Below are positions 55,839 to 63,962 of a stretch of DNA of 64,000 nt, in pieces. Source of the stretch: Streptomyces katrae (lineage in GTDB: Bacteria; Actinomycetota; Actinomycetes; Streptomycetales; Streptomycetaceae). Location: the NCBI RefSeq assembly GCF_000717655.1, contig NZ_JNZY01000030.1, positions 20,026 to 84,025 on the forward strand. Direction: 5' to 3'. The notes below the pieces were generated by a model that saw only the letters and a program-made list of their open reading frames with translations, was not told the DNA's origin and made no database searches. Position 1 is the first letter of the stretch. The number at the start of each line of letters is the position of its first letter. The position numbers were made by a program, and so were the translations under genes.

Positions 55839-55869
55839 ACTCTGAGTCCTCACGCCACGTGAGGTGCAA
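55839..55869 (-). promoter_or_regulatory. tipA promoter with MerR-type operator
   Basis: On the minus strand TTGCAC (-35, 55864-55869) and CAGAGT (-10, 55839-55844) are separated by 19 bp, the over-long spacer typical of MerR-activated promoters. Inside the spacer CCTCACG-N3-CGTGAGG forms a 7-bp dyad, nearly the same as the ptipA sequence I recall from S. lividans. Confidence 0.88.
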
Positions 55870-55934
55870 GTCCTCTCCGGGGCGGGTCCGCGGGACGGGC
55901 CGGAGCGGGGCCGGATCCGAGCGGCCCCACACCC

Positions 55935-56492
55935 CTAGCGCGCAGGCGGCCAGGTGTCGCCGTTGGCCGCGGCCACGAGCTCGAAGGCCGTCTTGCCGTC
56001 CAGCGACTCGCGGACGACGTCCGCGTGGCCGGCGTGGCGCGCGTGCTCCTCCACCAGGTGCAGGAGCAGCCAGCGCATCGAGACCCGGCCCTCCTTCGGG
56101 AACCACGGCGCCTCGGGGAGCGGGAACGTGTCGTCCAGGCTCGGCACTGCATGGATGAACTTCTCCAGCTCCTCCACGACCCCGTCCCAGAACTCCAGGA
56201 TCCCCGGGATGCTCTCGCCTTCGACCAGGCGGAAGCTGTCTCCCCAGGTCTCCTGCGTGCGCTGCCGCTCGTTCGGCAGCTGCTGCGCCATCCGCAGCCA
56301 GTTCAGCTCCGTCTCCGCGACGTGCTTCAGCAGCCCCGACAACGACAGCTCGCTCGCGCTCGGGCGGCTCGCCGCCTGCTCCTCGGTGAGGCCGAGCACC
56401 GCCCGCCGCAGTGCGCCGCGCTGGGCCTCCGCGAAGGACAGGAGCGCGCCGCGCTCGTCACCGTAGGACTCTGCCGGAACGTGAGTGACCAT
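55935..56492 (-). CDS. DinB/DUF664 family putative metal-dependent protein
   Basis: 185-aa four-helix-bundle protein. Likely metal-binding His residues are in SGLLKHVAETELNWLR and LLHLVEEHARHAGHADVVRE, the three-His arrangement of DinB-like folds. Some members are mycothiol- or bacillithiol-dependent transferases; the HARHAGHAD motif fits the DUF664 subgroup, common in Streptomyces. It lies upstream of tipA on the same strand. Specific substrate unknown. Confidence 0.88.
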   Translation of the reverse strand: MVTHVPAESYGDERGALLSFAEAQRGALRRAVLGLTEEQAASRPSASELSLSGLLKHVAETELNWLRMAQQLPNERQRTQETWGDSFRLVEGESIPGILEFWDGVVEELEKFIHAVPSLDDTFPLPEAPWFPKEGRVSMRWLLLHLVEEHARHAGHADVVRESLDGKTAFELVAAANGDTWPPAR

Positions 56493-56577
56493 GCTGATCT
56501 ACCGCCTTCTCGGTGTGCTCCTGCTGACAAGAAACACGCTACGGAGTGATGCGGTCAGGTTCTGTCCTCAACCCGGG

Positions 56578-58659
56578 TCATTCGGTGACGCCTTCCGGCC
56601 GGATCGCCGGCAGTGCCGTCTGCGGCTTCGGAAGCAGGGCCTTGGACAGGTCCTGGCCGCCCTTCTCGTCGAGCCCGTACATCGCCTCGTAGATCTTGCG
56701 CACCGCCGGCCCGGAGGCCCCGGAGCCCGTACCACCCTGGGAGATCGTCATGACGATCGCGTAGTCCTCGGTGTACGAGGCGAACCACGAGGTGGTCTGC
56801 TTGCCCTGGACCTCCGCGGTGCCCGTCTTCGCGTGCATCGGGATCTGCTTCTGCGGCCAGCCGCCGAACCGCCAGGCCGCGCTGCCCGTGGTGGCCACCG
56901 AGGCGAGCGCGCCGTCGATGTCGTCGCGCAGCTGCGCGTCCATGGGCAGCCGGCCCTGCTCCTTGGGCGCGATCTCCTTGACCGAGGTGCCGTCGGCGCT
57001 GACGATCGCCTTGCCGACGCTCGGCTGGTGCAGCGTGCCGCCGTTGGCGATGGCCGCGTAGATCGACGCCATCTGGATCGGGGTGACGAGGGTGTCGCCC
57101 TGGCCGATGGAGTAGTTGATCGCGTCGCCCTCGCGGAGCTGATTGCCCTGGCGGCAGTTCTCGTACGCGATCTTCTCGGCGTACGAGCCGTCCTTCTTGC
57201 CGTCCCGGCACCAGGCGGCCTTGTTCGCCTCGAAGAAGTCCTTCTTCCACTGGCGGTCGGGGACCCGGCCGTTCACCTCGTTGGGCAGGTCGATGCCGGT
57301 CGCCTTGCCCAGGCCGAACTCGTGGGCCGTCTTGAGGAACCAGTCGCTCGGGTCCTTCTTGGGGTTGATCCCGCCGTCCTTCTTCCACTCCTTGTCCGCG
57401 AGGGCGTAGTAGACGGTGTCGCAGGAGACCTCGAGGGCCCGCCCGATGGTGATGTCGCCGTAGCCCTGCGACTCGAAGTTGGTGAAGTTCTGGCTGCCCA
57501 CCGAGTACGAGCTGGGGCAGCCGTACCGCCCGTTGAAGGGGTACCCGGCGTTCACCGCGGCGGTCGAGGAGACGACCTTGAAGATCGAACCCGGGGCCGC
57601 CTGGCCCTGGATCGCGCGGTTGAGCAGCGGGTAGTTGGAGTCCTTGTCGGTGAGGGACTCGTAGTCCTTGGCGGAGATGCCGCCGACCCACGCGTTCGGG
57701 TCGTAGGTCGGGTTGGAGGCCATCGCGACGATGCGGCCGGTCTTGGCCTCCATGACGACGACCGCCCCTGAGTCGGCCTCGTAGTTCCTGCGCGTGTTCT
57801 TGTCGTACCCCTTGCGGGCCTCGATCATCGCGTTGTTCAGCTCGCGCTCGGCCACCGCCTGCACCCGCGAGTCGATCGAGGTGACGACGTTCGAGCCGGG
57901 CGTCGGCTTGTCGGCCTGCGCCTGCCCGATGACCCGCCCGAGGTTGTCCACCTCGTAGCGCGTGACGCCGGCCTTGCCGCGCAGCTCCTTGTCGTATGTG
58001 CGCTCCAGGCCGGAGCGGCCCACCTGGTCGGAGCGCAGGTACGGGGAGTCGGTCTTCTTGGCCTTGGTGATCTCCGCGTCGGTGACCGGCGAAAGGTAGC
58101 CGAGCACCTGCGAGGTGTTGGCCCCGTCGGGGCCGGCGTAGCGGCGCAGGGCGGTCGGCTCGGCGGTGATGCCGGGGAACTGTTCGGCGTGTTCCCTTAT
58201 CTCCAGCACCTGGTCCGTGGTCGCCTCGTCGGTGACGGGGATCGGCTGGTACGGGGAGCCGTTCCAGCACGGCTTCGGCGTCTTGGCATCGCACAGCCGG
58301 ACGCTGTTGACCACGTCCTCGGGATCGAGGCCGAGGACGCCGGCGAGCCGGGTCAGTACGCCCTTGCCTTTGTCCTTCATCCTGGTGAGGTCGGTACGGC
58401 TGGCGGAGACGACCATGCGCGTCTCGTTGTCGGCCAGCGGGACCCCGCGGGAGTCCAGGATCGAGCCGCGCACGGCGGGCTGGACGACCTGCTGGGTGTG
58501 GTTGTTCTTCGCCTCGTCCGTGTACTCCTGGCCGTTGCGGACCTGGAGGTACCAGAGGCGCCCGCCGAGGGTGAGCAGCAGCGAGAAGACGACCACCTGG
58601 ATCACGACCAGGCGGTTCTGGACCCGGGGCGTGCGCCCCGTCTCCGGAATGTTGCTCAA
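56578..58659 (-). CDS. Class B penicillin-binding protein 2 (transpeptidase)
   Basis: 693-aa monofunctional transpeptidase cross-linking peptidoglycan. An N-terminal membrane anchor (LVVIQVVVFSLLLTLGGRLWYLQV) precedes the dimerisation/pedestal region (RGSILDSRGVPLADNETRMVVSA) and the catalytic domain: SxxK in APGSIFKVVSS, S-x-D in EVSCDTVYYALAD and KTG in MHAKTGTAEV. SxD instead of SxN is typical of the PBP2 rather than FtsI lineage. No rodA or mre gene adjoins, unlike the usual elongation operon, so this is a stand-alone copy. Confidence 0.92.
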   Translation of the reverse strand: MSNIPETGRTPRVQNRLVVIQVVVFSLLLTLGGRLWYLQVRNGQEYTDEAKNNHTQQVVQPAVRGSILDSRGVPLADNETRMVVSASRTDLTRMKDKGKGVLTRLAGVLGLDPEDVVNSVRLCDAKTPKPCWNGSPYQPIPVTDEATTDQVLEIREHAEQFPGITAEPTALRRYAGPDGANTSQVLGYLSPVTDAEITKAKKTDSPYLRSDQVGRSGLERTYDKELRGKAGVTRYEVDNLGRVIGQAQADKPTPGSNVVTSIDSRVQAVAERELNNAMIEARKGYDKNTRRNYEADSGAVVVMEAKTGRIVAMASNPTYDPNAWVGGISAKDYESLTDKDSNYPLLNRAIQGQAAPGSIFKVVSSTAAVNAGYPFNGRYGCPSSYSVGSQNFTNFESQGYGDITIGRALEVSCDTVYYALADKEWKKDGGINPKKDPSDWFLKTAHEFGLGKATGIDLPNEVNGRVPDRQWKKDFFEANKAAWCRDGKKDGSYAEKIAYENCRQGNQLREGDAINYSIGQGDTLVTPIQMASIYAAIANGGTLHQPSVGKAIVSADGTSVKEIAPKEQGRLPMDAQLRDDIDGALASVATTGSAAWRFGGWPQKQIPMHAKTGTAEVQGKQTTSWFASYTEDYAIVMTISQGGTGSGASGPAVRKIYEAMYGLDEKGGQDLSKALLPKPQTALPAIRPEGVTE

Positions 58660-58733
58660 CTCAGGTCTCCCCCGGAACGCTGCCCGCCGCTGACTCGCAC
58701 GAGTCTAGAGCGAGCGCGGAAGGGGAAGCGCGG

Positions 58734-60191
58734 TCAGAAGGGGAAACTCGTCCTGCCGTGCTGCACCGAGATCCACTTCTGGGTGGTGAACGCCTCGATC
58801 GTGGCCTCGCCGTTCAGCCGGCCCAGGCCCGAGGACTTCTCCCCGCCGAACGCGGCGAGCGGCTCGTCGCCGATGGTCGAGTCGTTGACGTGGATCATCC
58901 CGGTCTCGATCCGCTGGGCGAAGCGCACGCCCCGCTCCACGTCCCGCGTGTGCACGGCGCCGCTCAGCCCGTACGGGGTCGCGTTGGTCAGCCGTACGGC
59001 CTCGTCCTCGCCGTCGAAGACCACCAGCAGTGCCACCGGGCCGAAGATCTCCTGGCCGAGCAGCGGGGAGTCCTCGGGGAGGCCGGCCAGCACGGTCGGC
59101 TCGACCAGGTTGCCGCGCGTAGATCCGCGGACGAGGGCCTGCGCCCCGGATTCCACGGCCTGGTCCACGAGCGCGGTCAGCGCGTCGGCCTGGAAGGAGT
59201 TGATCAGCGGGCCGATGTGGGTGTCCGCCTCGCGGGGGTCACCGGTCTTCAGGCTCCGCACCCGGGCGGTGAACTTCTCGGTGAACTCCTCAGCGATCGA
59301 GGCGTCCACGAGGATCCGGTTGGCGGCCATGCAGACCTGGCCCTGGTAGACGAAGCGGCTGAAGACGGCCGCGTCCACCGCGTAGTCGAGGTCGGCGTCG
59401 TCGAGGACGACGAGGGCGCTGTTGCCGCTGAGCTCCAGGACCGTCCGCTTGAAGTGCCGGGCGGCGACGGAGCCCACGTGCCGGCCGACCCGGTCGGAGC
59501 CGGCGAAGGAGATGACCTTCGGGACGGGGTGCGTGAGGAGCGCGTCGCCTATCTCGGCGATGTCGGTGACGAGCACGCTGAGGAGCCCGGCCGGCAGGCC
59601 CGCGTCCTCGAAGATCTTGGCTATGACCCCGCCGCCGACCACGGGTGCGTTCTGGTTCGGCTTGATCACCACGGCGTTGCCCAGCGCCAGGGCCGGGGCG
59701 ACCGACTTCAGGGTGACCAGGAACGGGAAGTTGAAGGGGCTGATCACGGTGACGACGCCGACCGGGAGGCGCTGGACCCGGTTCTCCTTGCCCTCGACGG
59801 GCGAAGCGAGGATCCGCCCCTCGGGGCGGATGGCCAGCTGGATCGACTCGCGGATGAACTCCTTGGCGAGGTGGACCTCGTACTCGGCCTTGGGACGCGT
59901 CCCGCCGAGCTCGTCGATCATCGCCTCGATGATCTCCTTCTCGCGCTCCTCGGTGATCCGCAGGGCGCGTTCCAGGACGGCGCGTCTGGCGTACGGGCTG
60001 GTGGCGGCCCACTCTCTCTGGGCGCGCTCGGCGCCGAGGTAGGCCCGGTCCACCTGCTCGACGGTGGCCACGGTGATGGCCGCGAGCTTCTCCCCGTTGT
60101 ACGGGTTGACGTCGATGATGTCCCACGAACCGGTGCCGGCCAGCCATTCGCCGTCGATGTACTGGTGAGCCAGGTCGTCGAATATGGACAT
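58734..60191 (-). CDS. NAD(P)-dependent aldehyde dehydrogenase (vanillin/benzaldehyde type)
   Basis: 485-aa ALDH oxidising aldehydes to acids. The nucleotide-binding stretch is VISPFNFPFLVTLKSVAPALALGNAVVIKPN and FAGSDRVGRHVG; the general-base Glu is in LELSGNSALVVLDDAD, and the catalytic Cys in RFVYQGQVCMAANRILVD. The protein most resembles aromatic-aldehyde dehydrogenases. The ATG at 60191 follows AAGGGATGG. No pathway genes adjoin, so the substrate is unresolved. Confidence 0.9.
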   Translation of the reverse strand: MSIFDDLAHQYIDGEWLAGTGSWDIIDVNPYNGEKLAAITVATVEQVDRAYLGAERAQREWAATSPYARRAVLERALRITEEREKEIIEAMIDELGGTRPKAEYEVHLAKEFIRESIQLAIRPEGRILASPVEGKENRVQRLPVGVVTVISPFNFPFLVTLKSVAPALALGNAVVIKPNQNAPVVGGGVIAKIFEDAGLPAGLLSVLVTDIAEIGDALLTHPVPKVISFAGSDRVGRHVGSVAARHFKRTVLELSGNSALVVLDDADLDYAVDAAVFSRFVYQGQVCMAANRILVDASIAEEFTEKFTARVRSLKTGDPREADTHIGPLINSFQADALTALVDQAVESGAQALVRGSTRGNLVEPTVLAGLPEDSPLLGQEIFGPVALLVVFDGEDEAVRLTNATPYGLSGAVHTRDVERGVRFAQRIETGMIHVNDSTIGDEPLAAFGGEKSSGLGRLNGEATIEAFTTQKWISVQHGRTSFPF

Positions 60192-60280
60192 GCCATCCCT
60201 TACTGCGAGCGCGCACCCGTGCGCTGCACCGGAGACCGATCGGTCATCATGCACTGATCAGACGTCATACTACGTGCGAA

Positions 60281-61141
60281 TCAAGACAGTTGGAGCAGGC
60301 CACGGAGAAGATCCCGGGTCCGGTCAGGGTCGGGGCAGTCGGCCTGAAGCCGCTCCATCGCCCGTTCGTACTGCGCCACTTCCTCGTCTTTGTCCAGGTA
60401 GAGGGCACTGGTGAGCTGTTCCAGATAGACGATGTCCTGGAGGTCGGACTCCGGGAAGCGCAGCAGGGTGAAGGCTCCGCTTTCGCCGGCATGGCCGCCG
60501 AAGGAGAACGGCATCACCTGGAGCTGCACGTTGGGTCGCTGGGAGACCTCGATGAGGTGCTCCAACTGGCCGCGCATGACGTCGCGGTCGCCGTACGGGC
60601 GGCGCAGCGCGGCCTCGTCGAGGACGGCGTGGAAGACCGGGGCGCTCTCGGAGACGAGCACTTTCTGGCGCTCCAGGCGCAGCGCGACACGGCGGTCTAT
60701 CTCGGCCTTCGTGGCGCCGGGCATGCCACGGCTCACGACGGCCTGGGCGTAGGCCTCGGTCTGCAACAGGCCGTGGATGAACTGGACTTCGTAGATCCGG
60801 ATGAGCGAGGCCGCGCCCTCCAGGCCGATGTACGTCTGGAACCACCCGGGCAGTACGTCGCCGTAACTGTGCCACCAGCCGGCCGCGTTGGCCTCGCGGA
60901 CCAGACCCAGCAGGGACTCCCGCTCCGCGCCGTCCGTGACTCCGTAGAGCGTGAGGAGGTCCTCCACGTCCCTTGCCTTGAAGCTCACCCTTCCCAACTC
61001 CAAGCGGCTGATTTTCGATTCGGATGCGCGGATCGAGTAGCCGGCCGCCTCACGGGTGATGCCGCGGGATTCTCGGAGTCGCCTGAGCTGAGAGCCCAGG
61101 AGGATGCGGCGCACCACAGAACCGCTTGCTTCTGCGGTCAC
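60281..61141 (-). CDS. XRE-family regulator with DUF5753 (WhiJ-like)
   Basis: 286-aa protein. An N-terminal HTH (LGSQLRRLRESRGITREAAGYSIRASESKISRLELGRVSFK) is followed by the DUF5753 domain (GLLQTEAYAQAVV, VLDEAALRRPYGDRDVMRGQLEHLIEV, LQDIVYLEQLTSALYLDKDEEVAQYERAMERL). The GTG at 61141 (VTAEASGSVVRRI) is preferred because GGGGAGGGCAGGA precedes it. WhiJ of S. coelicolor, which represses development until its DUF397 partner intervenes, has the same domains. It forms a triad with the ATPase and DUF397 genes to its right. Confidence 0.9.
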   Translation of the reverse strand: MTAEASGSVVRRILLGSQLRRLRESRGITREAAGYSIRASESKISRLELGRVSFKARDVEDLLTLYGVTDGAERESLLGLVREANAAGWWHSYGDVLPGWFQTYIGLEGAASLIRIYEVQFIHGLLQTEAYAQAVVSRGMPGATKAEIDRRVALRLERQKVLVSESAPVFHAVLDEAALRRPYGDRDVMRGQLEHLIEVSQRPNVQLQVMPFSFGGHAGESGAFTLLRFPESDLQDIVYLEQLTSALYLDKDEEVAQYERAMERLQADCPDPDRTRDLLRGLLQLS

Positions 61142-61350
61142 TTGTCCTGCCCTCCCCATCGCCATGTGTACGCGTGGTCTGCGCGTGGTGTGCGTCGCCG
61201 GGGCCCCCGTACCCCAGGGCCCGCAGTCTGCCACCAAAACGCATCGGCCCGTACTCGTTCTGTAACGGAATCCCGCCCGTCGCAGAAGAAGTCCGTAAGT
61301 ATGCGTAGGAAGAAATGAGCAAGAACCATCACGGGAGTGGACAGGTCCGG

Positions 61351-61400
61351 CGCGTGCACGTGCATCTGCCCTTGCATCCAGCTTCTGCATTGGGAACGAT
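61351..61400 (+). promoter_or_regulatory. Triad promoter copy 1 (27-bp element plus -10) before the ATPase gene
   Basis: A 27-bp element (61351-61377) beginning CGCGTGCACGTGCATCTGCC ends in TTGCAT at 61372-61377. After exactly 17 nt comes AACGAT (61395-61400), a plausible -10. The element contains the perfect dyad TGCACGTGCA. A copy with 26 of 27 identical bases sits in the same geometry before the DUF397 gene. Confidence 0.65.
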
Positions 61401-61504
61401 GGTGCCGCGCACCTGCGTGCTCTTCGCGCCGGCGCCGGACCCACCCCGCAGTTCTTTCTGGACGGAGCGCGCCGCTCCGCCCGCGAATCCCGGGAGTGCC
61501 TCGC

Positions 61505-62023
61505 ATGGGGACGAATGGATCGACCATGCTCGAGCCGTTACGGCAGGGGCTGCCCCCGGTCGACCCCACGGCTGTCTCCGGGTCCGCCTCCTGCGCTCTG
61601 CCCGCCCGCTTCGAGGCGGTGCGGGGCGCCCGTTCGTTCACCCGGTCCACCCTGTCCCAGTGGGGCCTCGACGACCGCTTCGACGACGTGGCCCTGGTCG
61701 TCTCCGAACTCGTGACCAACGCGCTGCGCCATGCCCTGCCGGAGGACACCAGGCCGGCGACCGGCGGCGCGGGCCAGCCGGAGGCCTCGGTACGGCTGCA
61801 CCTGATGCGGTGGAGCACCCGGCTGGTGTGCGCGGTACGGGACCCCAGCGAAGACCGGCCGGGCGGGTCGTTCGCGCCGGAGCGGACGCAGGAGAACTGC
61901 GACCTGGAGTCGGGGCGGGGGCTGTTCCTCGTGGATGCGTACAGCGACAGCTGGGGCTGGCACCCGCTCGCGGGACGGCTGACCGGCAAGGTGGTCTGGG
62001 CGCTGTTCATGCTGCACGAGTAG
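61505..62023 (+). CDS. RsbW-like ATP-binding protein (HATPase_c) of the WhiJ-type triad
   Basis: 172-aa single-domain GHKL ATPase like anti-sigma kinases. The N-box is DDVALVVSELVTNALRHAL, G1 is CAVRDPS, and G2 SGRGLFLVDAYSDSWGWHPL; the last strand is VVWALFMLHE. The Cys in SASCALPARFEAV is common in this Streptomyces subgroup. The ATG at 61505 has GGGAG about 9 nt upstream; ATG 61526 is possible. No cognate sigma factor is nearby. Genes of this kind adjoining XRE/DUF5753 and DUF397 genes (abaA-like loci) influence sporulation and antibiotic production. Confidence 0.88.
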   Translation: MGTNGSTMLEPLRQGLPPVDPTAVSGSASCALPARFEAVRGARSFTRSTLSQWGLDDRFDDVALVVSELVTNALRHALPEDTRPATGGAGQPEASVRLHLMRWSTRLVCAVRDPSEDRPGGSFAPERTQENCDLESGRGLFLVDAYSDSWGWHPLAGRLTGKVVWALFMLHE

Positions 62024-62059
62024 GCAGCGGCACACGCAGGCACATACGGGCATACGACG

Positions 62060-62098
62060 ACTGGCCGGGGTTGATCATTTCGATCAGTCCCGGCCAGT
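62060..62098. terminator. Long hairpin between the ATPase and DUF397 genes
   Basis: A 10-bp outer stem (62060-62069 with 62089-62098), a 2-nt symmetric bulge and a 5-bp inner stem (62072-62076 with 62082-62086) lie between convergent genes. The right end merges into another TGCACGTGCA dyad (62098-62107). Confidence 0.65.
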
Positions 62099-62172
62099 GC
62101 ACGTGCATGGCTTGATCGGTGCGCCGTTCCTCGGGGCGATCGGACGATGTGCCGATCGGTCGATCAGGCGAT

Positions 62173-62409
62173 TCAGGCGATCAGGTGGTCGAACTCGCCG
62201 TCCTTGACGCCCAGCAGCAGTGCCTCTATCTCGGCCGGCGTGTAGACGAGCGCGGGCCCGTCCGGAAAGCGCGAGTTGCGCACGGCGACAGCTCCACCCG
62301 GCAGCTTGGCGAACTCGACACAGGAACCTTGCGAGTTGCTGTGTCTGCTCTTCTGCCAGGTCACTCCGTCGAGTTCTGCAGCTGCCATCCCGTTGTACGC
62401 GTGGTCCAC
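62173..62409 (-). CDS. DUF397 protein of the WhiJ-like triad
   Basis: 78-aa protein with the DUF397 core: ELDGVTWQKSRHSNSQGSCVEFAKLPGGAVAVRNSRFPDGPALVYTPAEIEALLLGVKDGEFD. The GTG at 62409 lies about 31 nt after the predicted transcription start; internal ATGs (62388) are possible. In WhiJ systems the DUF397 partner antagonises the XRE regulator. Its promoter shares a 27-bp element with the ATPase gene, implying joint control. Confidence 0.9.
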   Translation of the reverse strand: MDHAYNGMAAAELDGVTWQKSRHSNSQGSCVEFAKLPGGAVAVRNSRFPDGPALVYTPAEIEALLLGVKDGEFDHLIA

Positions 62410-62446
62410 AGGAAGCCCCCGATAGTGCAGATGTCAACTGCACCGG

Positions 62447-62496
62447 ATCATAGCTGTGTTCATAAGCGCATGCATGGGCAGATGCACGTGCACGCG
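62447..62496 (-). promoter_or_regulatory. Triad promoter copy 2 (27-bp element plus -10) before the DUF397 gene
   Basis: Read on the minus strand, the 27-bp element (62470-62496) differs from copy 1 at a single base. It ends in ATGCAT (62470-62475); after exactly 17 nt comes TATGAT (62447-62452), a good -10. The hexamer at the -35 position is not a consensus one, so an activator or dedicated sigma factor probably reads the element. Confidence 0.7.
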
Positions 62497-62680
62497 GAGG
62501 GTGCTCCCCTGATCACTGTCAGGGAAGAACTCGGGTGGATCAGGGGCGAATCAGACCCTTATAAGGATTGAATCAAGGCGCACGGGGATGCGCGGGCCTG
62601 CACGGCACGCCCTTCAGTACGCGTCGAGCACTCCCCCAGTACCCGTTCAGAACTCCTTCAGATTTCAAGAAACTGCCGAT

Positions 62681-62770
62681 ATGGCCCGCTCCCTGGGCAG
62701 GTCGATGCGCCTCCTGAGGTCGGAGACCCAGGCCCTGCGAAGCGAGGCCGGCGAGCGCGAGACCCCCTAG
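62681..62770 (+). CDS. Possible 29-aa micro-ORF
   Basis: ATG to TAG encoding 29 residues (MARSLGRSMRLLRSETQALR...). All but one of its sense codons other than ATG end in G or C, whereas the in-frame codons just upstream mostly end in A or T, so the coding-like bias begins exactly at the ATG. The peptide is basic then acidic and could form one amphipathic helix. No ribosome site is visible. Its stop codon overlaps that of the convergent DUF2786 gene through a shared CTAG. It may be real or merely the end of an untranslated region. Confidence 0.35.
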   Translation: MARSLGRSMRLLRSETQALRSEAGERETP

Positions 62771-63936
62771 CGGGGCAGCGGGCGGCGCTTGCCGCCCATG
62801 TGCGCGCGGTCGGCGGCGGCCGTGCCGTCCTCCCAGCCCGCGTGGTCGGTGGCCCCGCGCAGCCGGGTGGTCGTGGTCCGGGGGAACATCTCGTCCGCCC
62901 GCGAGGTGACGGCGACGTCACGGGCCACCAGGGCGGGCAGGTTGTCGGGGGCCTCGGCGACGGTGTGCTCGGCCGTCTCGGCGAGGCGCTGGCCGAGCCG
63001 GCTGGCGTACGCGAGCAGGAAGGACTGCCGGAACGTCTTGGTCCGCTTGCGCCCGCCGGAGCGCTGGGCGGCCTCGGCGCGGGTCATGGCGGCGGTCCCC
63101 TGCACGAGCAGGGACGTGTAGAGCAGCTCGACGGCCTCCAGGTCGCTCTCGAACCCCACCACGGTGGAGAACTCGTAGGCGCTGTTCCACACAGCCCGAC
63201 AGCGGTTGGCAGTGGCGACGGCGTCCAGCAGCACGGCCTTGGCCTCTTCGTACGGCGCCTCGACCCCGATCCGGCAGGCCGCAGGCACCTGAGCGGGCCC
63301 CTGGCCGCTCGCCGCGAGCACCGCCTCGTCGACCGTGTGCCGGGCCATCAGCTCCTGCGCCTTGGCGCTGAGCGCCTCGGCCTCCTCCGGGAAGGTGGTC
63401 GCCTCGGCCTTGGCGAGCAGGGCCCGGATGCGGCCGAGCATGCGGGGCTCGATGTGCGCGTGCTCCAGGGCATCGCCGGCCGGGTCCCCGGGCAGGGCTC
63501 CCACGGGCTCGACGGAGGGCAACCGGATCAGCAGCCGGAAGACCTCGAGCAAGGCCGTGGCAAGGCTGAACCGATCGGCCTTCTCCCGCTGCACGAGCCG
63601 TTCCCCGTACTCGCCGTCCTCTCCCCACCACACCTCGGCATCGGTCCACCGCTCGGGGAGCCGGGCGTACCGGCGCGCCTCGGCGGCGATCAGGTCGCGG
63701 GTGATCCGCAGATGCCTCTCGCCGAGGTCCCGCCCCACCAGCCGGAGCACGTCGGCGGGCTGCCACCCCCGCTCCCAGGCCTGCCGTACGTACGCCTCCC
63801 CGCGCCCCAGCAGCTCCCGCCCGACCCCGCCCCACCGCCCACCGTCCCCGACGAGCACCGAGGCCCCGGCATCCAGCCCGGCATCGTCCTGGCTGTAGAG
63901 GGCGGCTTCACAGGCACGATCGACAATCTCTCTCAC
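62767..63936 (-). CDS. DUF2786 domain protein
   Basis: 389-aa protein. The DUF2786 helix pair is RMLGRIRALLAKAEATTFPEEAEALSAKAQELMARHTVDEAVL, followed by a predicted alpha/beta region (EAVELLYTSLLVQGTAAM, FRQSFLLAYASRLGQRLAE) and a basic tail GGKRRPLPR. No catalytic role is known to me. The GTG at 63936 (VREIVDRACEAAL) is chosen; the frame stays open to 63960. The gene is intact despite lying 27 nt from the adapter sequence at the right end. Confidence 0.85.
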   Translation of the reverse strand: MREIVDRACEAALYSQDDAGLDAGASVLVGDGGRWGGVGRELLGRGEAYVRQAWERGWQPADVLRLVGRDLGERHLRITRDLIAAEARRYARLPERWTDAEVWWGEDGEYGERLVQREKADRFSLATALLEVFRLLIRLPSVEPVGALPGDPAGDALEHAHIEPRMLGRIRALLAKAEATTFPEEAEALSAKAQELMARHTVDEAVLAASGQGPAQVPAACRIGVEAPYEEAKAVLLDAVATANRCRAVWNSAYEFSTVVGFESDLEAVELLYTSLLVQGTAAMTRAEAAQRSGGRKRTKTFRQSFLLAYASRLGQRLAETAEHTVAEAPDNLPALVARDVAVTSRADEMFPRTTTTRLRGATDHAGWEDGTAAADRAHMGGKRRPLPR

Positions 63937-63962
63937 CCCCTCAGCTTTACACGCCCCCACCC

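Noticed and set aside
62588..62680. N-terminal extension of the 29-aa micro-ORF to a 60-aa protein
   Set aside because: Codons before the ATG at 62681 mostly end in A or T, unlike coding sequence of this genome.
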